Below, one piece after another: positions 20,637 through 30,396 of a stretch of DNA of 64,000 bases. The DNA comes from Pyronema omphalodes (lineage: Eukaryota > Ascomycota > Pezizomycetes > Pezizales > Pyronemataceae). A program made the translations under genes and the position numbers. Under the pieces are notes generated by a model, which was given only the letters and a program-made list of their open reading frames with translations, had not been told where the DNA came from and made no database searches. How positions within the stretch are numbered: position 1 is the first letter of the stretch; every line of letters starts with the position of its first letter. The stretch covers positions 124,001 to 188,000 of the forward strand of contig JAJJXM010000042.1 of assembly GCA_024516155.1 (NCBI GenBank), in the 5' to 3' direction.

Positions 20637-23600
20637 ATGAGAGAAGCTGAACCTGAGATGGGGCCGGAAATCGAACCAGCACAGGAAACCGCACCGCTAG
20701 TCGATTCAGCACCGCAAATCAATTCAGCACCGCAAATCGAATCAGAACTTGCAACCAACGACAACAAAGAACCGACGGAGATATGTAAGAGTACGAAACC
20801 AACTAAGCGAAAAGTACAGGCCGGTGACGACCAGGAAGATGCTATTACTCGGAAGAAGCGGGTTTTAGGATATAAGAAGAATACCAATAAAGATACTGGA
20901 GTGCAGTGTGAGGTGGTTGAGGAGACTAAGAAGGAGAAGAAATTGGTTAGCGAAGGGGAGGAGAATGAGGTGAAGGAGGTGAACCTGAAAGAGGAGGTAA
21001 AAGCAATGAAGGTTTCAGTTATTGTGCAAGAGATCGGTGGCGATGAGCTGGAGATTCCGTATTCGGTACCGGATACTGATGTACAGGACTTGGAAGAGGG
21101 CACTGAAGATGTGCCAGAGATTGATACGCCAGAGGTCTTGCCAGATGCTGAGCCAAAGGACTTGTCGGATACTGCAAGTGGTACTGGGAACGAAACCGCG
21201 GAAGTGGATGGGAAGGATCAAGAACCTATTGTGACTACCGATTGGTCCAAGATTCCATTTCCTCCGTTTTATGCCGGTCAGCAGGTGACAGTTGAAGAGA
21301 CCACGGAGAAGAGTGTGTTCCAGAAGGTGGAAAAAGATATTCGGGTTACGGATGAGGAGTTGAAGGATCTATGTTATCGAGTAGAAGATAAGCTTTTTAT
21401 CACTCGTCGTAGTCCAAAAGATATGACTAGAGCATATTCTAAGCTGCCAAAGGAGACTTGGATAGATATCATGGATCTTGTTAGTTCCCCTTCATTTCAA
21501 TTGAATTTTTGCTGACGCAGTTGATAGATCGACAATAGGGCTGATTTATTTCATCTTTCCATGGTTAACTCATTTTTCTACAGATTTGCGATACCGAAAT
21601 TATATCAACGACTCAATATTAGATCACCATACAATCGACGAGATGTAGCCTTGCCACACGGAGCAGGAAGGGAAAGACACAAGATCCCTTTAAATCAACT
21701 TCTAAGAGAACCAAGCCTTCCGGATCACCCCAACCATCTTGCGCCTTGGAAGATGTTGAAATATGTTCAGGAGCTGACCATAGATCACTGGGATTCCCCG
21801 TGGAATGCTGCTAGGAGAGATATGTTGGATCCTTTGAGCCCCTATACTATATCCTACGATGTATGGAAAGGATATAATTTTAAAGAACCGTCTCCGCATA
21901 TGATCCAGCTTTTCATAGGGGATCCGGATAGTGATCTTCCACTGGTTAGTCTAAATACAGAACTGGCGAATTTAATCAGCACTAAAATGCCAAATCTCAC
22001 GAGCTTTATGTTTGTATCCCGATTCCCTACTCCGCACTTCGTATTTTATATCTACTAATCACTTTGGTAGCTTCAAGCCAGAACCTGGATATATTCAAGT
22101 AGTGCGCTCGCAAAACGATGGAGCCCCCTATATTCATCTCAGTATGCTTATAGTTCCTACTCTGACTTTTGATATCCTGGATGCCTTAAAAGCTCTTCCC
22201 AAGCTTCGACACTTGTGCATAGATTTCTCCTATCATGAACCCTTGGGTCTCAACCGAATGCACAGCAGCCAAGGATACAACAGTCTTCGACACGGTTTAG
22301 TAGGTTTCAAACGTCTCGAAAAGTTACACATTATCATGGCTGCTCCGGACTATCGGCAACGCACCCGGGAACTCTCTCGGGTCATATGTGACTGTATTTG
22401 CTCCGGCAATCTCCGGGAGATTGGGATTGTTATCAAAAACGACTACAGAAATACTCTTAATCAGAGTTACCCTGAAATGAAGACGCTTTGCGAAACCATC
22501 TGGAAGTCATTATTCGCCGACACTATTCTAAAAGCAGAGAAGACCCCCAGAGCAGTTCCACTACTACGCCTGGATGTCTCCCTGACTTGCACATTCCTAT
22601 CCTGTACATTTCGTACCTGTGGCCATGGAGACGTCAAAACCGCATATGATGTCGACTGGAAGAACCTCATCTCTGTCAGCGACCTTTCCCCCAGTATTTT
22701 AACCAACCCATTGATCGGATCAAGAAGTCTCACCAGACTCCAATCTCAGAACCTGCAAAAACTGCACCTCAGATGTTCCATCGCTAGTCTTGGACCGCTT
22801 CTCAAAGCGACTCATGGTCTAAAGCAGTTGATTGTAATCGCCCCAGCCTCACGGGAACGTCTACGGGTGGAAGAGAAGCATCGAAACAGCCTTCATATTC
22901 GTCACAACGCTGCTTACAAGGTGACAACTGCGATTAACCACCCAAAGGGTCACATCACCAAAATGAATCGTATCTTGGATTATCTGGTAAAACATCACCT
23001 CCTCCATTTGGAGGTATTGGTCATTGACGAATTGATTCCTTGTCCTAAGTCCTACTCTATCCCAACTCTCAACTCACTATCCTCCTGGAAATCTAGAGCA
23101 CATAATGTGAGAGAAGTGGGCCTACACTTGTGGGGTCCTTGGGAGCAGATAGTGGAGTTTATGGGAGTTTTTACGGTTGCAAAGTATCTGCATCTTTTTA
23201 ATGCCGTCAGTCCAAATCACGGCATGTATGTCAAGGGAATGCCGGACGATATACAGATTACTACTCTGGAGTGTATTCAACGTACATCATGGTGGTGTAA
23301 TACTGCTATGGTTGCTTGTATGATTGGGAGAAAACTTGCAGAGGTTATAACTGGCGAGGATAACAAATGTCGGGTGAACGAGACGAATTTGGTCGGCACT
23401 GGTACTATCACTGGCACTGGCACTGGCACTAGTAATGGCAATGATAAGGCCAAGACTTTAAGCCGTAATACAGCTATTATTGGACCTATGGAAAGCAAGA
23501 ATGGACCCAAAGGACTCCGCGACCTAGATATCTACGGTCCCACTCCACCCGGCACCACAGGCCTCACCTTATTCCGCCCATCTAAAATACCAAAACCAGC

Positions 23601-23865
23601 AACGGAATCTTCCAAGCTAGAGCCACCCTCAATCCGATGGCTCGCAGTAGGCCCATGGTACATAAATGCTCAAGCCAACTGGCGATGGAAATGGGATGAG
23701 GATGAAGCTAAGAATTATATACACCATTGGAAGAAATTGGAGTTTTATGGAAAGGTAAAAGGATGGTTCGGGCTGGAGGAGTTTGGAACACATGAAATGC
23801 CGTGGAGAAAAGAGAGTATCGGTAGTGTTATGTGGGCTGTTTTTGACGGGTATGTTAAGAGATAA
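20637..23865 (+). CDS. F-box protein with acidic N-terminal extension
   Basis: Predicted join(20637..21479, 21528..22009, 22071..23865), 839 aa, introns of 48 and 61 nt. F-box core is assembled across intron 1: LPKETWIDIMDL (270-281) then IDNRADLFHLSMVNSFFYRF (282-301), followed by AIPKLYQRLNI, the usual start of fungal F-box substrate domains. Such proteins act as substrate receptors of SCF ubiquitin ligases. Residues 1-265 are Glu/Asp/Lys-rich and probably disordered. Residues 400-830 contain spaced Leu-rich segments (KLRHLCIDFSY, NLQKLHLRCSI, LLHLEVLVID) resembling irregular leucine-rich repeats, and a GTGTGTGT stretch encoded by a short repeat near 23400. Intron 1 needs the second AG (21527) because the first (21520) leads to an immediate stop. 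The intron 2 donor GTTTGT is inferred from phase. Substrate unknown. Confidence 0.8.
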
Positions 23866-24700
23866 CATTATGGAGGGTGAGGAGAACCAGGCGGCGGGGA
23901 GGGAAGGTGGGGAGTGTGGGGTAATATGAGATTTTTATATATGGGATTAATTTGTTTATGGAATTTGTTTTTTTCGGGAGTCTACTACGGATCTAAGAAA
24001 TTGTTATGTTGTTTGGTTATTCGTTTTGTTTGTCTATAGCCTAATTTTATTTTCGATACCGGATTGGTTAATAAATAATAAAAAGTGGAAAAAGTAAATT
24101 GTATGAATACTCAATCCACAAGGGGGAAGAGATTTGAGGGTTATAGCGAGTTGAGTAATAAAGAGCAAGCCATCATGCTTGGTTGTTGGGAAATCAATAG
24201 ATGGTACCCGGTTGAATAATGAAAGTGCCGGTAGCATGGAAGCTTGACTTGTATGCTCCACAGAAACGTGATTTTGTTATAGGGAATGCTAATTCATTGG
24301 TAAGTATCAATGAAGATGGGCAGAATTGAAGGAGGATAATAACAAGGTCCCCTCATTCTGCTTCATGTAACGCGATATTTACCATACACCGAATAGCGTA
24401 TATATTCAACCTTTCACTATCGAAAGAAACCAAAACTACCTGAAATATCTAAAACTTTCGTCATCAATAGGAAATAGGGGGGAGTATCCACCGCACTACA
24501 AGAATGTTCCTTCGGAATCCCCAGAAATTGATAAGCCCCATCACGGGGCTCCAGATGTTACCTCCGAATTAACGGAAGATAAGACAGTACATTTATGTAA
24601 TTCCGCGGTCTTTTGTGTTTTGTTTTTTGGTATATTCTAGGAATAATGCTATAGAGTTTTGATGTTTTGGAACGTTTGTGGTTGTTTATTTTGAATCGCC
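23866..24700. other. Intergenic region
   Basis: Downstream of the F-box gene. T-rich segments at 23940-24060 may serve 3' end formation. No gene or repeat recognised. Confidence 0.4.
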
Positions 24701-24907
24701 ATGGGAACGTTTACAACCCCCTTCCCAACAGAGCTGGAAACGCCCGAAAAATTGCCAAAATTACTTATGTTTCTTGAGCAGTCACAAGCAATTACAAACT
24801 TCACATTGCCACATCGAAAAAAACGAAAATGCCTGGCTGAGATGCGTCATTTTATCATCTACATCACAACCTCCGGTTTAGTTGAACTGGATAAGAAGAA
24901 TTTATAA
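24701..24907 (+). CDS. Possible 68-aa ORF, unknown function
   Basis: ATG 24701 in a good context (CGCCATGGG), 68 aa, charged C-terminal half (HRKKRKCLAEMRH). Not recognised. Its first residues MGTFT-x-P-x-P resemble MGTFTEPSP at residues 64-72 of the protein at 25668, which might mean a decayed relative or chance. Could also be the first exon of a longer gene; no donor is clear. Confidence 0.25.
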   Translation: MGTFTTPFPTELETPEKLPKLLMFLEQSQAITNFTLPHRKKRKCLAEMRHFIIYITTSGLVELDKKNL

Positions 24908-25667
24908 CCACCTATGTAGTGTGATATCTTGTAACTGTAGCCTCTTTGATTATTCGTAACGCGCATACGACTCATGTTAGTCTGGGATTGTGAAGTTATA
25001 TTTTTTTGTCACGTGATCTTGGATGTTCGTCTGCGACTCTGCGCCCAATGTGACTGCACGTGGTGGTGGATGGGTAGGTCACGTGCTATGAGAATGCTCG
25101 AAACTGAGTAATTTATAATGACGTCAAGCACGGTTTCATAGTCGCTGATGGTCGGAATATGGGCACATTGCTTTATTGGAGCCTTTTGCATAAGATATCT
25201 TAATGGCTTGGCACTGATTTACTTATTTATTGATCTTGGTGTTGGAGGGTCTATTGAACCCCGGGTGGCCCAAATGGTGACCAATAAATGAGGATGTTTG
25301 TTCTTCCCTAGATTTCTAAACACGACATTGATGGTAGTTTGTGATCGATATGAATTTTCTCTAAAACCCCGGTATTGATCTTCAAAGACATTCTGGTGCA
25401 CGGGTACTTGAAAGTTATTCTTGCTGGACCATGGAACGGGACAGCCCTGTGTTTTTCGGCCCAGTACATGGGTTGACGGTTGAAAAAGGGTTGAAACGGA
25501 CTATAATCATGTAGTGGTTGATCTTGGCTATACTGTGGCTTATGCATCTCAGATGCATACACTTGAATACTCCCCAAACATTTCCTTCCCCTGCATTGTT
25601 TCTTACCAAACATCCAACCTCGACTTCACAGCAACCACCAGCTTTACCAACTTCTCCACGTTCCAGA
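24908..25667. other. Promoter region of the first small Cys/His gene
   Basis: No gene. Holds three CACGTG boxes near its left end; the last 110 bases are pyrimidine- and CA-rich leader. Confidence 0.4.
25010..25085. promoter_or_regulatory. Cluster of three CACGTG boxes
   Basis: CACGTG at 25010-25015 (as TCACGTGA), 25057-25062 and 25080-25085, about 580-660 bp upstream of the ATG at 25668. CACGTG is the core bound by fungal bHLH factors (Pho4/Cbf1 class). Function here is inferred. Confidence 0.4.
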
Positions 25668-26141
25668 ATGTCGGACTCGAACTCCATCCAAGCTCCAACC
25701 GCTGCAGCAACCGGGGCCACCCAGGCCCCAACTTCCGCCAATCCTCCCACTACTAATCCTCCTCCTAATACTGCCCCATATCGTCCTCCCCCCGTTAACA
25801 CCTACCCCTTCGTCATCCTCTTCATCAGAACATGTACCAAGTTCAAGCAACAAACGATGGGCACTTTCACGGAACCATCCCCGTTTGACGTTGCTAAACC
25901 CGGGAAAAATAAGGTCCAGCATCCATGCATCTGCGTCAATGACGCCGGTTGGCCAGACTTTGAATGCGAGGGGGACTTCATGCGTTACTTCTTCGAGGAA
26001 GATGTTCAAATACATTTGGACTGCTTCACGACTTACTGGTCTGAATACAAGGAGAAGTATGCTCATTGGTTGATCGATAAAGATAAATATGGTTCTGAGG
26101 ATGCATTTAATTTGTTGGATGAGTACTGTCAGGATATGTAG
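25668..26141 (+). CDS. Small Cys/His protein, paralogue 1, family unknown
   Basis: Single exon, 157 aa. I do not recognise the family. Pro/Thr/Ala-rich first 45 residues, then a hydrophobic strand-like segment YPFVILFIRTCTKFK (46-60). The conserved C-terminal module is C87-x-C89, GWPDFE (94-99), MRYFFE (105-110), H116-x2-C119-F, and HWL (133-135). All spacings from GWPDFE onward equal those in the protein at 27032, so the two are tandem paralogues. The two Cys plus His/Cys could form one zinc site (inference). No signal peptide or membrane segment is convincing, so it is probably intracellular. The chosen ATG gives MSDS, matching the start of the paralogue; upstream in-frame sequence has no ATG that the paralogue supports. 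Confidence 0.7.
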   Translation: MSDSNSIQAPTAAATGATQAPTSANPPTTNPPPNTAPYRPPPVNTYPFVILFIRTCTKFKQQTMGTFTEPSPFDVAKPGKNKVQHPCICVNDAGWPDFECEGDFMRYFFEEDVQIHLDCFTTYWSEYKEKYAHWLIDKDKYGSEDAFNLLDEYCQDM

Positions 26142-27031
26142 CATCAACGATGGTATGAACATAGGGTTACACATTGAGAATAGCAGAGCATGGGGGAGGT
26201 GGTTGATATCTCAGGTGCGAATATCAGAGGCCGATCAGAAAGACAATTTGATGATGAGTTGGCTAGAAAGAATACATGATGTATCCATGCGGCGTTTGCT
26301 GGTAGTTTTATTTTTTATTTTTTGATTGAACATTGTACACGTAGACTACGGCTACGATGTCATCTTTGACACGCCTCGTTCGCCCCGCGGCCGGTGCGAA
26401 TGACGCTCAGAAATTGGTCACGTGATTGTTTTACAGAACTCTGAACTTTGGAATCACAGATCATAGATCACAACGACGTAGTACCTTGGCTGCCTACCCT
26501 CGGAATAACAACAGGTTCTATATTCACTGTCTGGCAATATCCAATATCTCCATAATTTTGAATCCGGATAGATATGGACCAGTTAATTCAACGCCCAAAG
26601 GGCTGAACTGAACCACTGGAGACCCGGGCGACCAATCAACCACCGAGGATGTTTGCCAAGTTTTCTGCACATTAAGTTCAGTATATAATCTAGGGTAATT
26701 CCTGTTCTTGGAAAATATCGAATTTCAGCAACACATCAGTGTACTCATCATCAAAAACTAATCTTAATGGACGATCTGAATCCGAAACTGGACATGTCTG
26801 ATACCTCCGGGTTCGCAAGTTACCATTCATCAACAGGGTGAGAATTGATCCATCAGGGGCTGAAGAACATGTTAACAGTGGTTAATCTCAACACAGCTCT
26901 TTTCTCTAGCCAAGACTCTCCAACCGCACAGCCCTGATTCTGGTTTACTTCTATTATTCCCTGTTGAACATCCAGACATCCGCACCGCAATCACATTCTC
27001 CATCAATACAACTTTGTCCAACGCGTCAACA
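26142..27031. other. Spacer between the two paralogues
   Basis: 890 bp. No complete gene. A short open stretch begins at an ATG near 26767 and meets a GTGAGA donor-like site near 26838; an acceptor-like CAACACAG follows near 26895. These could be a 5' leader exon and intron of the downstream gene, but this is not established. Confidence 0.35.
26419..26424. promoter_or_regulatory. CACGTG box upstream of paralogue 2
   Basis: In the context GGTCACGTGATTG, about 610 bp before ATG 27032, nearly the same distance and context (GTCACGTGAT) as the box at 25010 relative to paralogue 1. Confidence 0.35.
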
Positions 27032-27487
27032 ATGTCTGACTCTACCAACGAACACACTCAACCGGCTTCTACTACGGTTCCTGCAGCTGCCGAAACCACG
27101 ACTACGGGCAACACACACGTTTCCAAAGTCACCCGCAGACGAGGATCTAAGCTTCCGTTCCTCGTATTATACTCAATATCTACACGATACAAATCAGACC
27201 CGATGATTCCAGGTGGTCCTCCTCCTGTACCAAATGCGGATTCTGCCGATGCTTCCGATTCCAGTCCCTGCACGGATTGTGCAGGCTGGCCTGACTTCGA
27301 GACAGAGGAGGAGTGTATGCGTTACTTTTTCGAGGGTAATGTTCATATGCATTGGCATTGCTTCCGGTCTTTTGGCGCGGATCCTACGCACAAGATTCAC
27401 CACTGGCTAGTCAAGGGGAAACTTAGCGATAGTGAAGTACAGCACTATAACATGGTGGCGAATAAGTACAGATGGAGCTCCAGATAG
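27032..27487 (+). CDS. Small Cys/His protein, paralogue 2, family unknown
   Basis: Single exon, 151 aa, paralogous to the protein at 25668. Starts MSDS, then a Thr/Ala-rich region, a basic patch (TRRRGSK, 34-40) and the hydrophobic segment LPFLVLYSISTRYK (41-54) matching PFVILFIRTCTKFK of paralogue 1. Conserved module: C80-x2-C83, GWPDFE (85-90), MRYFFE (96-101), H107-x2-C110-F and HWL (124-126). Distances GWPDFE to MRYFFE (11), MRYFFE to CF (14) and CF to HWL (14) are identical to paralogue 1, while N-terminal and linker sequences have diverged strongly. This pattern suggests selection on a small folded, possibly zinc-binding, domain. No function can be named. Confidence 0.7.
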   Translation: MSDSTNEHTQPASTTVPAAAETTTTGNTHVSKVTRRRGSKLPFLVLYSISTRYKSDPMIPGGPPPVPNADSADASDSSPCTDCAGWPDFETEEECMRYFFEGNVHMHWHCFRSFGADPTHKIHHWLVKGKLSDSEVQHYNMVANKYRWSSR

Positions 27488-28288
27488 TTGGATGGGAATG
27501 GTTATTGAGAAATTGGGGATTCAAATATTGATCAATTATGCAGTTGTAGTATATGATGGTCCTGTATTTTTCAGATGATAATTCCACTCGGTTTCGCGTT
27601 TCTGCTGTACTGTAATAGATGCCACTTATTCCTCCTTCAGAATTATTTACGTACCGTTTCATCCTTGCCGTGCTCTCAGAAGAACTCTCTTTTACTCATT
27701 TTTGTAGCTGCATTCTCGGCGTCTACTATCTTCATGTTACGTGTAAAGGGCTCAATATGTCACCGAGAGGGTCGGAATTCAATATGATATTTTTTCCCTT
27801 CTTTCACACGTTCTAGGGATACTTGACGACCTTCCCGGTACAAGTATTACTTTTGAAAGAAGGCTTTTAGGTATCGTTAATGCTCAAGAAAACTTATGAA
27901 GTACATAGCCACCGAGACTTCTTAAAGATCTGCACCGTATCTCAAGCCGCAAACACGTGACCAATCTCTGAATTACTTATCTGAATCACGCTGTAAGTTT
28001 TCATAATCATAGAGAATTCATCCGTCGAACCTGATATATATTATCAGCGTTATTCTCAGCGGTCAACCAGAGCTTGCGGTGCAAATTCCATTGAACGACC
28101 CGAGTGATATTACATGTGTCGACCACTCATGGATCCCACGACCAACTTGAGAAACATAGAATTCAGAAAACAGAATTTATTCAATTCGCCAGACCAGTCT
28201 TAATTGACTTCCATGTGGTCTCTGACCATGCCGCTCCATAAATTTCTTCCTCCCCGCAACACAGTGCCCTCGACCCACCGAAGAAACG
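27488..28288. other. Promoter region of the RING-CH-like gene
   Basis: No gene. Contains a CACGTG box (27954-27959) and a TGATATATATT stretch near 28031 that could act as an A/T promoter element. Confidence 0.35.
27954..27959. promoter_or_regulatory. CACGTG box upstream of the RING-CH-like gene
   Basis: AAACACGTGACC, about 330 bp before ATG 28289. Fifth such box in 3 kb of this gene cluster. Confidence 0.3.
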
Positions 28289-28828
28289 ATGATGCGCGCC
28301 CTCTCTCTCTCCAGTAAAGAAAGCCTCCCTGTCCCCGCCATCCCTCGCGTGGCCAAAACCTGCGCCCATTGTTATAAGCACCTCTCCTTATGTGCTGGCG
28401 TCCTTCAAATTCAACCCTGTGCCTGCTGTTGGATCCATACGGCCTGTCTTAGCGCGTATCTTCTCCGCCACAAGCTACAATGCTCCTCCTGCAAATCTAC
28501 TATTGAGTCCTGGACGGATATTCATGTCCATTGTATGCAACGCAATCAATCCCAGGTCGACACTGAGCAACAGATACAGATGAAGCCTTGTTTCTGTGCT
28601 ACGTTGCATAAGGTCTGTTTTGATGATATGCTGCATAATTACGGTCAGAAATGTCCGATATGTTTGCATCATGTGGTAAATATGACGGAGGGAGATACCA
28701 CGGTTCGGCTTCAGGATTTTGTGTGGAAGATGGGGAGGGCGAAGAAAATGCAGATACCATCTCCACTGAGAGATGAATATACGGAGGATATGGAGGATGA
28801 TATGTCGCATATGGCGACGGTTTGTTGA
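28289..28828 (+). CDS. Protein with duplicated RING-CH-like zinc-binding half
   Basis: Single exon, 179 aa. Two segments of 26 residues (43-68 and 100-125) share the exact pattern P-C-x-C-x3-H-x2-C-x4-L-x6-C-x2-C. The first is preceded by C25-x2-C28, giving the eight-ligand arrangement expected of a RING-CH (MARCH-type, C4HC3) or related RING finger. The second is preceded by H79-x-H81-C82, which could supply its missing ligands. RING-CH proteins are usually E3 ubiquitin ligases; most have membrane segments, absent here. The C-terminus is acidic (DEYTEDMEDD). It lies next to the two small Cys/His genes and shares their PC-x(1-2)-C..H-x2-C-F pattern. E3 activity is inferred; a non-catalytic zinc protein is equally possible. 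ATGs at 28289 and 28292 are both possible starts. Confidence 0.72.
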   Translation: MMRALSLSSKESLPVPAIPRVAKTCAHCYKHLSLCAGVLQIQPCACCWIHTACLSAYLLRHKLQCSSCKSTIESWTDIHVHCMQRNQSQVDTEQQIQMKPCFCATLHKVCFDDMLHNYGQKCPICLHHVVNMTEGDTTVRLQDFVWKMGRAKKMQIPSPLRDEYTEDMEDDMSHMATVC

Positions 28829-30396
28829 TGGAGATAGAAGCGGAGGGTTATAGTTATGAATTAGAGTTCATTTTTGTTGGAAAATCGAAATGCACATTTA
28901 GAGGTCACCAAACAGTGCATTATTCTTGACAATGCAATACTCCAAAAGTGTTTCCCCTGAGCGGCTCCATTTGACAGTTATGTGAATAATGCAAGCTTGG
29001 GAACATACTATTGACCAATAAACTTATAGCAACTGATGCCACTGGTCCGCCAACGCCATTGCCCTCACTGTGGAGTATCTACAGCCCTTCACCATCCCCC
29101 GCACCGTGAATCTATTTTTTTTTTACCAAACGTGTCACACAATCGCCAAAAGCTCATTATTTCATGATTGTAATATCTCTATTTTGTCTTGAATAGTTCA
29201 TTTTCGCCAGTAGTGCACTACTCGGTGGGCCCTAAAAGGACCCTAAAATGAACCCCTGTGTGTTGCTGTTCTGAGTGATAGCTTGTGAACGAATGTCAAT
29301 CGAGATATTGTCCAAGACATGGTGCTACTCAACAATTTCAAGAACCGCCAATGTTTACTGAATACACTCTAATACTCAAATGCATAAACCATATCTCTCT
29401 GCAAATGTAGCCAACGAATTCGTTTTAAGAAACACAAATGGTGCATCCTTCTCCAGTACATTTCCAGCAACGCTACTGCATATCTAAGTATTTACACTAA
29501 TTCTTGCCAAAGGACTAGTCGATAGAAGACCCTCAATGACCAAGTACGGTTGGCAGAGAGGATAAGAAGATGGGAAGATAGATGATAACGAGTCATGTAA
29601 ACGCGTGACCCATATACGAGTGACTCAAGCATGAACCTAATCTCATAATCATCTCCAACATCACCGATCCAAGAATGTGACCTTCACTCACCTACTTTCA
29701 CTTGATTCCTGACATAAAAGCTAGATCCTCTGATACAGTTACAAAATGTTAACGCTTGCGTTAATCAAGTAACCCGGTAACTTGACACGTCTTGTCCTGT
29801 AACGTCTTATCTTTTCATGATTCAGAATTATAATTGATCGACTCTCCTATTTTGTAAGATGCACCAGTACTATAACTTCAAATACTACTTAATCTTACTG
29901 CTACATTGGTATACCTTATGAAATACGAATCAAGTTTACGATTGGATTGAATTTGTTGAGAAGAATTTGACAACATGAGAAACTTTTGTAATACGGTAGT
30001 TATTGAAGACGTCACGTCCGTGATCATCTGAAGTCAGTTACAACGCTTTGAGACGTGTGTAATAGAGCACAAATCCTTCGCTGATACTCGTTCGACTATC
30101 TCCTTGGGATATCGGAGTCTAGATATCTCCGATTCATAACAGAAATAAGCATCGGTCATTGATCAGTCATGTTGTTCACAATTCATCACTCGCAGCGGGT
30201 AAATCCTGTCACAGAATCACGCTCCACGTTCCATATCATCCATCTGTAACCTTCTGACTGTAAAGCCTCTGCCGGATTCTTCATGCAATCCGGTTGCTCC
30301 ACCTCTCCATTTCTCTTCTGTTGCCGCTACTGGTTCCTCCCAAGGCAAATTCAATTCAGTACCCTGGATAAACCTTAATCGCTTCCCTCACATACG
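28829..30396. other. Intergenic region
   Basis: About 1.6 kb with no supportable gene, repeat or RNA. Sequence complexity is normal. The last 130 bases are C/T-rich leader for the gene at 30397. Confidence 0.45.
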
